From the NCBI RefSeq assembly GCF_026240015.1, contig NZ_JAPIUX010000008.1, positions 1-64,000 of the forward strand: 64,000 nucleotides of DNA, in the 5' to 3' direction. This document shows, in pieces, positions 26,769 to 35,787 of the stretch; positions within the stretch are counted from its first letter, which is position 1, and every line of letters starts with the position of its first letter. This stretch comes from Acetobacter farinalis. Lineage in GTDB: Bacteria; Pseudomonadota; Alphaproteobacteria; Acetobacterales; Acetobacteraceae. A program made the position numbers and the translations under genes. The notes beneath the pieces are model-generated. The model was given only the letters and a program-made list of their open reading frames with translations, did not search any database and was not told the DNA's origin.

Positions 26769-27560
26769 TCAGCGGAAAACCAGCCCGCCATCAATCATGA
26801 CGGATTGGCCTGTCATGTAATCAGCATCCGCGCTGGCCAGATAGGAGACAAAGCCTGCCACATCGTCCGGTGTTTCAACCCGGCCAAGAGCAATGCCATC
26901 GACATACTTCTTGTAGGTCTCACCAATGGCGGCCCCGGTTTCTTCCGCCATGCGGCGGTCAATATCTGTCCACATCGCGGTGCCCACCACGCCGGGGCAA
27001 TAGGCGTTGACGGTAATGCCGGAGGAGGCAAGCTCCTTGGCGGCGGCCTGTGTCAGGGCGCGGACAGCGAATTTTGTGGCGGAATAAATGCCCAGAAGCG
27101 GGTAGCTCTCATGCCCCGCAATGGAGCAGGCATTGATGATTTTGCCCCGACTCTTCTGTGCCTGAAAGGTTTTGGCAGCGGCCTGAATGCCCCAGAGGGT
27201 GCCCTGCACATTGATACGGAAAATGGTCTCCACATCCGCCGGGGTGGCCTCCAGAATGGAGCCGACCTGTGCGATGCCGGCATTATTGACCATAATATCA
27301 ACCGCCCCGAGAGCCGCTCCGGCCTCCTTCAGGACGGAAAAGACCTGTTCCCGGTTACTGACATCCGCAGTGAGGGGAAGTGCGACGCCCCCCAGCGCGC
27401 CAATTTCGGCGGCCACAGCGGCCAGCTTGTCCTTGTTGAGGTCTGTCAGCACGACAGCCGCGCCATCGCGTGCCAGACGCAGGGCAATTCCGCGCCCGAT
27501 CCCTTGGGCGGCCCCGGTGACAATGGCGGTTTTTCCCGCCAGTTTTCCTGAAAGAGACAT
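26769..27560 (-). CDS. acetoin reductase / 2,3-butanediol dehydrogenase (SDR)
   Basis: A 263-residue short-chain dehydrogenase, probably interconverting diacetyl, acetoin and 2,3-butanediol with NAD(H). Motifs: TGAAQGIGRG (nucleotide binding), NNAGIA, the catalytic SIAG...YSATK (Ser-Tyr-Lys), and AYCPGVVGTAMW, which is characteristic of the BudC group. The C-terminal MIDGGLVFR is also typical. The SDR call is certain; the precise substrate is inferred from these motifs. It stands alone before a terminator. Confidence 0.85.
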   Translation of the reverse strand: MSLSGKLAGKTAIVTGAAQGIGRGIALRLARDGAAVVLTDLNKDKLAAVAAEIGALGGVALPLTADVSNREQVFSVLKEAGAALGAVDIMVNNAGIAQVGSILEATPADVETIFRINVQGTLWGIQAAAKTFQAQKSRGKIINACSIAGHESYPLLGIYSATKFAVRALTQAAAKELASSGITVNAYCPGVVGTAMWTDIDRRMAEETGAAIGETYKKYVDGIALGRVETPDDVAGFVSYLASADADYMTGQSVMIDGGLVFR

Positions 27561-27711
27561 CAGCGTGATCTTTTTCTGAAGGCGCGTTTCGCACAGTGCC
27601 TCGCGCCGGAAATATCAACGCGGCTGCCACGGGGCAGACTTCAGTCATCACGGAGTTATGACCCCGGCCCACCCCTGTTTAGACAGGGCAGGCCGGGGGC
27701 TGCGCGCCCAA

Positions 27712-29055
27712 TCAGTGCGGGCGTGCGGTAAACTGTTCCAGCCAGTGGATGGTGTAATCCCCTTTCTGGAACTCAGGGTCAGCCAGAATACGGCGGTGCA
27801 GCGGAATCACGGTCTTGATGCCTTCCACCACAAATTCGTCCAGCGCGCGGTGCATCCGGGCAATGGCCTCGGCCCGTGTGGGGGCGTGGACAATGACCTT
27901 GGCAATCATGCTGTCGTAAAAGGGAGGAACGCGGTAGCCGGTATAAAGCGCACTGTCGATCCGCACACCCAGACCACCCGGCGCGTGATACACGGCCACG
28001 GTGCCGGGGCAGGGGGCGAAGGTGTCCGGGTCTTCCGCATTGATGCGGCATTCAATGGCATGGCCGGAGAAGGTCACGTCAGACTGCGTGTAACCCAGCT
28101 TTTCACCGGCGGCGATACGGATCTGCTCACGCACCAGATCCACATCGCACACCATTTCCGTCACCGGATGTTCCACCTGAAGGCGGGTGTTCATCTCGAT
28201 GAAGCAGAACTGCCCGTCCTGATACAGGAATTCCAGCGTTCCGGCGTTCCGGTAGCCCATTCTGGAGAGGGCTTCGGTCACCGTCTTGCCAATGGTGTCA
28301 CGCTGCTCTGGCGTGATGACGGGAGACCCGGCTTCTTCCAGCAGCTTCTGGTGGCGGCGCTGCAGGGAGCAGTCACGTTCCCCGAAATGCACGACATTGC
28401 CGTAGTTATCGCCCAGAATCTGGAGTTCGATATGCCGGGGCTTATCGAGGTATTTTTCCAGATAGACGGCATCATTGCCAAAAGCCGTGCGTGCTTCCGT
28501 GCGGGCAACACTCCAGGCTTCTTCAATCTCGCTGGCGTCACGCGCCACTTTCATGCCGCGCCCGCCACCGCCTGCGGTGGCCTTGATCAGCACCGGATAC
28601 CCAACCTTTTCCGCCACAGCGCGGGCTTCTTCCAGGTTGGTCAGCTCACCATCAGAGCCGGGCACCAGCGGCACGCCCAGCGCTTCCATGGTGGTCTTGG
28701 CGGTAATCTTGTCACCCATCATGCGGATATGCTCCGCCGTAGGGCCGATAAAGACCAGACCGTGGGCTTCCACCGTTTCCGCAAAGTCCGCGTTTTCAGA
28801 CAGGAACCCGTAGCCGGGGTGAATGGCTTCCGCCCCGGTGATGGTTGCTGCGGAAAGAATAGCCGCGACGTTCAGATACGAATCGCGCGCGGCGGGCGGG
28901 CCAATGCACACGGCTTCATCCGCCAGACGCACATGCATGGCGTCTTCATCCGCAGTGGAATGGACCGCAACGGTCTTGATGCCAAGTTCCCGGCAGGCGC
29001 GCAGGACACGAAGGGCGATCTCGCCGCGATTGGCGATGAGGATTTTTGAAAACAT
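27712..29055 (-). CDS. accC: acetyl-CoA carboxylase biotin carboxylase subunit
   Basis: Carboxylates biotin on AccB, using ATP and bicarbonate, in the first step of fatty-acid synthesis. The 447-residue protein begins with the FSKILIANRGEIALRVLRAC signature and has GGGGRGMKVA (ATP-grasp loop), ERDCSLQRRHQKL, EMNTRLQVEHPVTE with catalytic residues, and ECRINAEDP. The ATG at 29055 overlaps the accB stop by one base (TGATG), so translation is coupled; a GTG at 29058 is an alternative. It is the last gene of aroQ-accB-accC. Confidence 0.98.
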   Translation of the reverse strand: MFSKILIANRGEIALRVLRACRELGIKTVAVHSTADEDAMHVRLADEAVCIGPPAARDSYLNVAAILSAATITGAEAIHPGYGFLSENADFAETVEAHGLVFIGPTAEHIRMMGDKITAKTTMEALGVPLVPGSDGELTNLEEARAVAEKVGYPVLIKATAGGGGRGMKVARDASEIEEAWSVARTEARTAFGNDAVYLEKYLDKPRHIELQILGDNYGNVVHFGERDCSLQRRHQKLLEEAGSPVITPEQRDTIGKTVTEALSRMGYRNAGTLEFLYQDGQFCFIEMNTRLQVEHPVTEMVCDVDLVREQIRIAAGEKLGYTQSDVTFSGHAIECRINAEDPDTFAPCPGTVAVYHAPGGLGVRIDSALYTGYRVPPFYDSMIAKVIVHAPTRAEAIARMHRALDEFVVEGIKTVIPLHRRILADPEFQKGDYTIHWLEQFTARPH

Positions 29056-29513
29056 CACTCGATAATGGCAAGCGGCTGGCCAAATTCCACCGGGTCTCCG
29101 GAGGCAACGAGCAGGGTTTTCACCGTGCCGGCTTTGGGGGCCTTGATCTGGTTGAAGGTTTTCATCGCCTCGATCAGCAGCAGGGTCTGACCCGCGCTGA
29201 CAACCTGCCCTTCGCTCACAAACGGAGGGGAGGACGGGTCGGGCGTGAGATAGGCCACACCCACCATCGGGCTGTTCACAGCGCCGGGGTGGCGGGAGAG
29301 GTCAGCCGGAGCAGCGGCCGCGGGGGCGGCGGCCACTACAGGGGCCGGAGCAGCCATAACCGGAGCCGGAGCCACGGCCTGCACCGTTGCGGGGGCGCGG
29401 GCCACCCGGATGCGGCTGTCCTTTTCCGAAACCTCGATCTCGGTCAGTCCTGTGTCGGTCAGAATTTCGGCCAATGCCCGAATGGCATCTGCGTCCACGA
29501 GCAATCCGCTCAT
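29055..29513 (-). CDS. accB: acetyl-CoA carboxylase biotin carboxyl carrier protein
   Basis: A 152-residue carrier of the biotin that AccC carboxylates. The C-terminal biotinyl domain contains IEAMKTF, with Lys118 as the biotinylation site; Thr-Phe replaces the usual Met-Met/Asn, as is seen in some alphaproteobacteria. A Pro/Ala-rich flexible linker spans residues ~40-70. The ATG overlaps the aroQ stop by four bases (ATGA). The neighbour accC completes the subunit pair. Confidence 0.97.
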   Translation of the reverse strand: MSGLLVDADAIRALAEILTDTGLTEIEVSEKDSRIRVARAPATVQAVAPAPVMAAPAPVVAAAPAAAAPADLSRHPGAVNSPMVGVAYLTPDPSSPPFVSEGQVVSAGQTLLLIEAMKTFNQIKAPKAGTVKTLLVASGDPVEFGQPLAIIE

Positions 29514-29965
29514 TGGTCATCCTCATCTAGAATAAGATCTGTCATTGCCTGCAATGCCAGAGAATACCCCGCCACGCCTAGCCCGCAGATCACGCCGGTA
29601 GCGGCGCGCGAGACGTAGGACATATGGCGGAACGGCTCACGACGGTGAATGTTGGAGATGTGCACTTCTATCACGGGCAGGTCCGTGGCCAGAAGAGCAT
29701 CCAGCAACGCCACGGAAGTGTGGCTGTATCCCGCCGGGTTGATGACGATGCCGCGCGCACGCTTGCGGCATTCCTGTACCCAGGAAATCAGCTCCCCTTC
29801 AATGTTCGTCTGACGGAAGTCGATAGCCAGATTAAGCTTGTCGGCTGTCTGAATGCAGATCTGCTCCACATCGTCCAGCGTGGCGCGACCATAGATTTCA
29901 GGCTGGCGCTGGCCAAGCATGTTCAGGTTCGGGCCGTTAAACACAGCGATGAGGGGTCTTTCCAT
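29510..29965 (-). CDS. aroQ: 3-dehydroquinate dehydratase, type II
   Basis: Converts 3-dehydroquinate to 3-dehydroshikimate in the shikimate pathway. The 151-residue protein has NGPNLNMLGQRQPEIYG with the catalytic Tyr25, INPAGYSHTSVALLDAL, and EVHISNIHRREPFRHMS with the catalytic His and phosphate-binding residues. The ATG at 29965 has CGGAG eight bases upstream and gives the normal family length. It leads the aroQ-accB-accC cluster, divergent from rlpA. Confidence 0.97.
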   Translation of the reverse strand: MERPLIAVFNGPNLNMLGQRQPEIYGRATLDDVEQICIQTADKLNLAIDFRQTNIEGELISWVQECRKRARGIVINPAGYSHTSVALLDALLATDLPVIEVHISNIHRREPFRHMSYVSRAATGVICGLGVAGYSLALQAMTDLILDEDDQ

Positions 29966-30221
29966 AGTGCTCCGGGCCGTAGCACGATGCCGGACAGCAT
30001 CCAAGAGAAGAGATGCCTGATAAACCTGAATCCGGCGTAAAAACGTGCCGGGACTGGTGTTCCGGCAAGGCGGACAGGGGCGTGAATGCCTCTTTTTTGC
30101 CATTTGGGTGAGGCATGCAGACACAGGGCCAGATGGCCTGGAAGGCAGAAAGCAGTTGCTTTTTACGGTATGCACCGGCTTAACTCAGTCTGGTGATACG
30201 GAAAACGGAGTGAACAAGCGG

Positions 30222-30851
30222 ATGTCAGCCCTGCGCCGGGCACTTCTGGGAAGTGTATTTGTTATGGCCTCTCTGGCCTCTGCCCCGGCTGCAAAAGCCG
30301 CAGGGGAAGGACAGCAGGGGAAAACGTCATGGGCCGACTCCGTTCAGCGCGCGCTTGCCGCGCGGGATGAGCAGGATTCCGCGCCAACCCTTCCGGAAGG
30401 CGGACACTCCGCTCACGCAGGCCGATTCCAGAAAGGTCTGGCCAGTTGGTATGGCGGGCGCTTTCATAATCGCCGCACCTCCTCAGGCTCCCGGTTTGAC
30501 AAGGCCAGCCTGACCGCCGCACACCCCACCGCACCCCTTGGCAGCAAACTGCTGGTCACGTCTGAAGAGACGGGGCGCTCCGTTGTGGTGACGGTGAATG
30601 ACCGTGGGCCTTATGGCCACAACCGTATTATCGATCTTTCACAGGCCGCCGCCGCCCGCATCGGAATGCTGGGCGCAGGCGTGGCGCATGTGGAGGTTGA
30701 ACCCGCTCCTGTTGAAGTGGCTTCGGCACCGCAGGACGATGCGGATTCTCTGGATTCCGGCGCCCTTCAGATGGAGGCTGCAACCCCGAAGCATGCACTG
30801 CGCGCGATGCGTGTGCTGCACCGGGCGCGCCCCAAAAGAGCGCATCACTGA
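30222..30851 (+). CDS. rlpA: RlpA-like septal ring lytic transglycosylase
   Basis: A 209-residue exported protein with a signal peptide (ALLGSVFVMASLASAPAAKA). The double-psi beta-barrel follows: KGLASWYGGRFHNRRTSSGSRFD, TAAHPTAPLGSKLLVTS and VVTVNDRGPYGHNRIIDLSQAAAARIGM, all RlpA signatures including the catalytic Asp of NDRGP. No C-terminal SPOR domain is present, so it may lack the usual septal targeting. The start is ATG 30222 or GTG 30210; I prefer the ATG. Confidence 0.9.
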   Translation: MSALRRALLGSVFVMASLASAPAAKAAGEGQQGKTSWADSVQRALAARDEQDSAPTLPEGGHSAHAGRFQKGLASWYGGRFHNRRTSSGSRFDKASLTAAHPTAPLGSKLLVTSEETGRSVVVTVNDRGPYGHNRIIDLSQAAAARIGMLGAGVAHVEVEPAPVEVASAPQDDADSLDSGALQMEAATPKHALRAMRVLHRARPKRAHH

Positions 30852-30880
30852 GAGATGATCTGAGCTGAGAACGCCTCAGG

Positions 30881-30917
30881 AAAAAGGCCGGTCAGGATAC
30901 CCTGACCGGCCTTTTTT
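30881..30917. terminator. bidirectional terminator
   Basis: A long perfect hairpin, AAAAAGGCCGGTCAGG paired with CCTGACCGGCCTTTTTT around an ATAC loop. It lies between the converging rlpA and YihY-family genes and has A and T runs on its two flanks. Confidence 0.92.
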
Positions 30918-30947
30918 ATGGTCAGCGCGAACGCTGCGGGAGTGAGG

Positions 30948-31934
30948 TCAGAATGTCAGTGGCTTGCGGCGATCACCACGGGCATAGATTTCCATCTCGG
31001 CGTTGAATTCAGCGCCCATCAGCACAACCCATGCGCTGACAAAAAACCACATCATGATGGCAATCACCGCGCCAAGAGGCCCGTATGTGGCGTTGTAACT
31101 GGCAATGTGGGCGACGTAATAGGAGAAGCCAAAAGCCACGATAACCCACGTGATGGTGGCAAACAGTGCCCCCGGCATCACCCAGCGCCACAGGCCGGGA
31201 AATTTGCGGTCCGGCCCGAACCGGTAGAGCGCGGAGATGGCCAGAATCTGGAATGTGAACATGATGACCGGCCCGCTCCACTGCGCCAGAAATTCAATGG
31301 AGCCCGGCGGGGTGGGGATGTCCAGCCAGGTCGGCAGACGCAGCAGCAGGGGCAGGGCCACCATCAGCGCCAGAGTCAGCGCGGCTCCCAGCACAGCAAA
31401 AAGCGTCATGGCCAGAGCCGTCAGGTGGAAGATCAGAAAACTCCGGTCTTCCTTGGTGTTGTAGGCGATATTCAGGGCGGCAAGGATGGATTTTGTGGCG
31501 GCGGAGGCCGACCAGAGCGCCACGCTCAGTGAGATGACCAGGTTGAGGGTCAGGGAGCTGTGTGGTTCTGCCACCAGTGTCTGGATGCGGTCATGAATCA
31601 GCGCGTAAGCCCCCGGCGGAAGCAGGTTGCGCAGAACTTCCATCTGCGGGGCGACTGTCTGAACATCAAACACAAGCCCATAGATGGAAATCAGGGAACT
31701 GATGGCCGGGAACAGCGCCAGCGTGGTATAAAACGCGCACCCCGCCGCGACCAGCGTGGTGGGGCCGAAAAGCAGGCTTTTGAACGTCCGGGTGAAAATC
31801 GTTTTCCAGTCCTGCCACCTCAGGGCGGAAGGGCGGGAGAACACTGGGCCACGTTTCTGGAACGCCGTATTGGGGGACTCGGAGTTCAGGGGGTCGGGCT
31901 TGCGTGGGGCCGCGGGGTCACAGAGAACCTGCAT
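30948..31934 (-). CDS. YihY/BrkB-family inner-membrane protein
   Basis: A 328-residue protein with about six transmembrane helices. Family hallmarks include LVAAGCAFYTTLALFPAISSLISIYGL, SAATKSILAALNIAYNTKEDRSF and WRWVMPGALFATITWVIVAFGFSYYVAH, ending in IMMWFFVSAWVVLMGAEFNAEME. The family is often annotated as ribonuclease BN from an old error; its real role is unknown. The N-terminal ~45 residues are a soluble tail. It stands alone. Confidence 0.9.
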   Translation of the reverse strand: MQVLCDPAAPRKPDPLNSESPNTAFQKRGPVFSRPSALRWQDWKTIFTRTFKSLLFGPTTLVAAGCAFYTTLALFPAISSLISIYGLVFDVQTVAPQMEVLRNLLPPGAYALIHDRIQTLVAEPHSSLTLNLVISLSVALWSASAATKSILAALNIAYNTKEDRSFLIFHLTALAMTLFAVLGAALTLALMVALPLLLRLPTWLDIPTPPGSIEFLAQWSGPVIMFTFQILAISALYRFGPDRKFPGLWRWVMPGALFATITWVIVAFGFSYYVAHIASYNATYGPLGAVIAIMMWFFVSAWVVLMGAEFNAEMEIYARGDRRKPLTF

Positions 31935-32161
31935 CGTGTGTAAAGCATCCTTATCTGACGTGTGGTGTCGCCCTGAGAGGCCGAACCGTGTGGATGCCAG
32001 GCCGCAGTGGCCGGGCTGTATAACGGACGGTTCCCATCACGAGAGAAAAGAGCGTTCCACAAGGCCAAAAGTGCCGTGCAGATGTGAAGAAACCGATGGT
32101 GAGGCAGGTTTTACAGGCCGTGCAGCGGGCTTTCCATATTTTTTTAAAATCCCCTGATTTT

Positions 32162-32383
32162 TTGACTTGCGCTTGTGACGCTTTGGCCTCATATGCACGC
32201 CCCTACGCAGCAACGCACGTGCCACTGGCCCTCTGAGGTTACGCAACGACGTCAAGCGTTCTGGCAATCTGGGTTTCCGTTGTTCAGGAAACCCGTCTTT
32301 GGTCGCTGGTCCGTTAGACCGTTTCGCAACTCTTCCTCGCGTCTTTAAACAGCGATGGAACATTATTTGGGGGAATGGGTGGG
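32162..32383 (+). promoter_or_regulatory. structured leader of ornithine decarboxylase
   Basis: The ~220 nt ahead of the decarboxylase contain a perfect 8-bp hairpin (GGGTTTCC 32271-32278, GGAAACCC 32287-32294, 8-nt loop), a small stem GGTC/GACC at 32308-32320, and a 51-codon upstream ORF (32193-32348). A TTGACT at 32162 could be a -35 box. Alphaproteobacterial ornithine decarboxylase genes are known to carry a conserved leader RNA, the speF motif. I could not match this sequence to that consensus from memory, so the identity is inferred from position. Confidence 0.5.
32193..32348 (+). CDS. possible leader peptide of ornithine decarboxylase (upstream ORF)
   Basis: A 51-residue frame starting MHAPTQQRTC and ending with a TAA 35 nt before the decarboxylase ATG. 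The peptide is rich in Arg, Gln, Trp and Phe and ends in a basic stretch (RKPVFGRWSVRPFRNSSSRL). No clear ribosome binding site precedes the ATG. Translation would run through the leader hairpins, so it could couple ribosome movement to decarboxylase expression. It may also be fortuitous. Confidence 0.3.
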   Translation: MHAPTQQRTCHWPSEVTQRRQAFWQSGFPLFRKPVFGRWSVRPFRNSSSRL

Positions 32384-33514
32384 ATGAATCCCAAAATCGC
32401 CCGTTTTTTCGCTGAGCAGAAGCCAGCGACGCCTTGCCTGGTCGTCGATGTCGATCAGGTTGAAGCTCGTTATCACGCCCTGACGGCTGCCCTGCCGCAT
32501 GCGCGTGTTTATTATGCCGTCAAGGCTAATCCGGCCATGCCGATTCTGAACCGGCTGGTGGGGCTTGGCGCCTGCTTTGATGCCGCTTCCTGGGAGGAAG
32601 TGTCTCTCTGCCTGGATGCCGGCGCCACACCGGATGCCATCTCCTTTGGCAATACGGTCAAGAAAGTCTCCGCTATTCGGGCCGCCTATGAGGCTGGCGT
32701 GCGGATGTTCGTGTTTGACTGCCGGGAAGAGCTGGAAAAGCTGGCGGCGCATGCCCCCGGCTCCCGCGTCTACTGCCGCCTTCTGGTGGACAATGATGGC
32801 GCGGAATGGCCGCTTTCCCGCAAGTTCGGCACGACGCTGGACTCCGCACGGGAGCTGATGCTTCAGGCGCGTGAGCTGGGGCTGGACCCGTATGGCCTGT
32901 CTTTCCATGTTGGCAGCCAGCAGCTCTCTGCCGATGCGTATGAGGTGGCGATTGCCCGTGTGGCCGCGCTGTTTACAGACCTTAGCGCAGCAGGGCTTGA
33001 CCTGCGGATGGTCAATCTGGGTGGGGGCTTCCCGGTTCGTTACCGGGCGGATGTGCCGGAAATTGATCATTTCGCGCAGGCTATCAGCCACGCCATGACC
33101 ACCCACTTCGGGAACGCCCTGCCGGAAATGCTGGTGGAGCCGGGCCGCTATATTGTGGGTGAAGCCGGGGTTGTGCGCTCGGAAGTGGTGCTGGTCAGCC
33201 GCCGCGGGCGGGAAGACGGGCCGCGCTGGGTGTATCTTGATATCGGCCGCTTTGGCGGGCTGGCGGAAACGGAAGGCGAAGCCATCCGCTACGCGATCCG
33301 CACCGCGCGGGATGGGTCTCCCACCGGTCCGGTCGCTATTGCCGGTCCGACCTGTGATGGCGCGGATATCATGTATGAAAAGACAGCCTATGAGCTGCCT
33401 TTGGGTCTGGAAGCGGGAGAGCAGGTGGATCTGGAAGCCACCGGTGCTTACGTTTCCACATATTGCTCAACCCGGTTCAACGGGTTCCGCCCGCTGGCCG
33501 AGCATTATATCTGA
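32384..33514 (+). CDS. ornithine/lysine decarboxylase, PLP fold type III
   Basis: Makes putrescine (or cadaverine) for polyamine synthesis. The 376-residue protein belongs to the alanine-racemase-fold decarboxylases rather than the large E. coli SpeC type. PLP-Lys47 lies in RVYYAVKANPAMP, HVGSQQ and NLGGGFPVRY bind PLP, EPGRYIVGEAG is the phosphate loop, and GPTCDGADIMY carries the catalytic Cys-Asp. The start ATG at 32384 has GGGGGA nine bases upstream; the ATG at 32375 is too close to it. A terminator follows. Confidence 0.92.
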   Translation: MNPKIARFFAEQKPATPCLVVDVDQVEARYHALTAALPHARVYYAVKANPAMPILNRLVGLGACFDAASWEEVSLCLDAGATPDAISFGNTVKKVSAIRAAYEAGVRMFVFDCREELEKLAAHAPGSRVYCRLLVDNDGAEWPLSRKFGTTLDSARELMLQARELGLDPYGLSFHVGSQQLSADAYEVAIARVAALFTDLSAAGLDLRMVNLGGGFPVRYRADVPEIDHFAQAISHAMTTHFGNALPEMLVEPGRYIVGEAGVVRSEVVLVSRRGREDGPRWVYLDIGRFGGLAETEGEAIRYAIRTARDGSPTGPVAIAGPTCDGADIMYEKTAYELPLGLEAGEQVDLEATGAYVSTYCSTRFNGFRPLAEHYI

Positions 33515-33541
33515 TCTGTTTTCACACTCAGGTCCTCTTTC

Positions 33542-33585
33542 AAAAACGGTGGCAGGCACGAATGTGCCGGGCCGCCGTTTTTTTT
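33542..33585 (+). terminator. Rho-independent terminator after ornithine decarboxylase
   Basis: AAAAACGGTGGC pairs with GCCGCCGTTTTTTTT around an inner GGCAC/GTGCC stem, followed by a run of eight T. It lies 28 nt after the decarboxylase stop. Confidence 0.9.
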
Positions 33586-33721
33586 GTCTCTATCTTCCTG
33601 CAGGTTTTTCTGTGCAGGCCATACACAAAGGCAGTCCTGCCCTGTGTGCGCGCGCCTTTGCAGGGGCGCTGATCGGGCTCATTTTTCTCCTCTGTCCGAT
33701 AAGACTGTGAGGAGAGATGTC

Positions 33722-34459
33722 ATGAAACGAACAGGACTGATGCTGGCGGCCCTTCTGGTGCCTGCCATCCATGCCGTTCCGGCGCTGGCCCAGAGTGCCA
33801 GCACGGCCGGGTCAGCGGCAGGCGCTTCCGGGGCTGCCCTGGCCACAGCGGCGGATACCGCCGCACAGGATTTCGGGCGTCTTTCAGTGGATGGCGGCGT
33901 GGCGGCTGAAGATGTCAGCCTGGCACGACAGGCCATTTTTGATGGAGATCTGGACACAGCCCGTAACCTGATTGCTGATGCCGCCATGGCTCTGGAACGC
34001 GCGAAGGTGGACAACACGGCTTTCCAGAAAGCGGAAGCAGACCTCCAGCCGACCAAAACGCATCGTCCCATCACATCGCATGCGCCGTCTTCCAATGCGG
34101 CACCTGTGGCGTGGCTACCGGTTGATGGCGAACTGGTGCTGGATGAAGCCATTGACCCCACACCGGAAAAAACGGCGGCTGTTGCCGCGGCCAACCGCCA
34201 CCTGCGGGCAGGGAACACGGCGCGTGCCTCTGATGTGCTGAAGATTTCCGGGGTTGATGCGGACTATATTATTGCCGCCGTGCCGCTTGAGCAGACGCGC
34301 GCGGATGTGGCGCGTGCCGCAAAATTCATCAAACGCAATCCCTACAAGGCCGGTGAAGCCCTGCGTGATGCGGAAAACGCCGTGCGCTATGCCACTGTTG
34401 CCATGCGGGGTGGCACACCGCAGCCTTCCGCGCAGGGGCAGGCTTCCGGGGGGCAGTAA
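33722..34459 (+). CDS. YfdX-family periplasmic protein
   Basis: A 245-residue exported protein with a clear signal peptide (MKRTGLMLAALLVPAIHAVP, cleaved at ALAQ). The mature chain has the YfdX pattern: SLARQAIFDGDLDTARNLIADAAMALERA early, then WLPVDGELVLDEAIDPTPEKTAAVAAANRHLRAGN, and a late AAKFIKRNPYKAGEALRDAENAV. In E. coli yfdX belongs to the EvgA acid-resistance regulon, but its biochemical role is unknown. GAGGAGA precedes the ATG by six bases. No yfdX operon partners (frc, oxc) are adjacent. Confidence 0.8.
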   Translation: MKRTGLMLAALLVPAIHAVPALAQSASTAGSAAGASGAALATAADTAAQDFGRLSVDGGVAAEDVSLARQAIFDGDLDTARNLIADAAMALERAKVDNTAFQKAEADLQPTKTHRPITSHAPSSNAAPVAWLPVDGELVLDEAIDPTPEKTAAVAAANRHLRAGNTARASDVLKISGVDADYIIAAVPLEQTRADVARAAKFIKRNPYKAGEALRDAENAVRYATVAMRGGTPQPSAQGQASGGQ

Positions 34460-34641
34460 GGCGGCCGCGCCGGGAGCGGCGCGGACACCCACAGAAAAGG
34501 TTGGCGCGTGGTGTGGGGTGGCCAAACCCGATCTGCTGCCCGCCCCCGGAAGTGACGGCTCCCGGAAGGTGTGTTTGTATGGCGGCTGTTTAGAGAGCCT
34601 TCGGGCTTTTTGTTACCCGTAAGCAGCCGAAGGGGTTTACC

Positions 34642-35688
34642 ATGCAGTACCGTGAACTTGGCCGTACGGGCATTCTTGTCAGTGAACTGTGCCTGGGCAC
34701 CATGACGTTTGGCCAGCAGAACACAGAGGCGGAAGGCCACGCGCAGCTTGATCTGGCTCTGGAGCATGGTGTCAATTTTATTGATACGGCCGAGCTGTAT
34801 TCCATCCCGCCCCGTGCCGAAACATACGGCGCGACGGAAACTATTATCGGAAGCTGGCTGAAAGCCCGTGGCGGGCGCAGCAAACTTGTGCTGGCCAGCA
34901 AGGTTGTGGGGCGCAGCAGCTCTCCGTGGTACCGGCCCGGCGGGGAGGAAGCCCGGCTGACGCCGCGCCAGATCCGCTATGCGCTGGAAGGCTCTCTGCG
35001 GCGTCTGGGCACGGAGTATCTGGATGTGTACCAGCTTCACTGGCCGGACCGGAAAATCGGCCTGTTTGGAGAAGGTGGCACAACCTTCACCACGCTTCCC
35101 GATACGGATGAAGTGCCGCTGGAGGAAACGCTCGGGGTGCTGGGAGATCTGGTGGCGGAAGGGAAAATCCGCCATGTCGGGCTCTCGAATGAAACGGCAT
35201 GGGGTGTGGCCAAGTCTCTGGCCTGCGCACAGAACGGCGCGCCGCGCGTGGCTTCTATCCAGAATGCCTATAATCTGATCAACCGGACATTTGAAATTGG
35301 TCTGGCGGAAATGGCCCTGCGGGAACGGGTGAGCCTGCTGGCCTATTCCCCGCTGGGGCAGGGATATCTGACAGGCAAATATCTGAACGGCGCTCGCCCG
35401 GCCGGTGCTCGCACCACCCTGTTCAACCGGGGGCAGCGGTATGAAAAGCCGGGTGTGGACGTGGCGGTGGAGGCCTATCTGAACCTTGCCCGTGCGGAAG
35501 GGATTGACCCGGTGCAGTTCGCGCTGGCCTTTGTCACGTCCCGCCCGTTCGTGACATCCAACATTATTGGTGCAACCAGTCTGGAACAACTGACCACAGC
35601 CCTGACATCCGTCACGGTGCGGATCACACCGGAGCTGGAAAGCAAAATCAACGCCATTCATCAGGTGCATTCCAACCCGGCTCCCTGA
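34642..35688 (+). CDS. aldo/keto reductase (Tas-like)
   Basis: A 348-residue NADPH-dependent oxidoreductase of the AKR superfamily. It shows YRELGRTGILVSELCLGTMTFG, FIDTAELYSIPPRAETYGATETIIG (catalytic Asp-Tyr), KLVLASKV with catalytic Lys, DVYQLHWPDRK with catalytic His, and a C-terminal SNIIGATSLEQL cofactor loop. The FGQQNTEAE segment and the long loop around GLFGEGGTTF match the Tas group. The substrate is unknown. It converges on ccmB. Confidence 0.9.
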   Translation: MQYRELGRTGILVSELCLGTMTFGQQNTEAEGHAQLDLALEHGVNFIDTAELYSIPPRAETYGATETIIGSWLKARGGRSKLVLASKVVGRSSSPWYRPGGEEARLTPRQIRYALEGSLRRLGTEYLDVYQLHWPDRKIGLFGEGGTTFTTLPDTDEVPLEETLGVLGDLVAEGKIRHVGLSNETAWGVAKSLACAQNGAPRVASIQNAYNLINRTFEIGLAEMALRERVSLLAYSPLGQGYLTGKYLNGARPAGARTTLFNRGQRYEKPGVDVAVEAYLNLARAEGIDPVQFALAFVTSRPFVTSNIIGATSLEQLTTALTSVTVRITPELESKINAIHQVHSNPAP

Positions 35689-35787
35689 AGCATCTCCACC
35701 CTGAAAGGTGGGGCATTCTTTGGGGCCTGTGCCCTGAGGGTGCAGTGCGGGGCAGTGCGCCTTCAGGGGGTGCCGCTACGGCGGAGG

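Noticed and set aside
32037..32363. A 108-codon minus-strand frame in the ornithine decarboxylase leader.
   Set aside because: No ribosome binding site or domain; it runs antisense through the leader hairpins.
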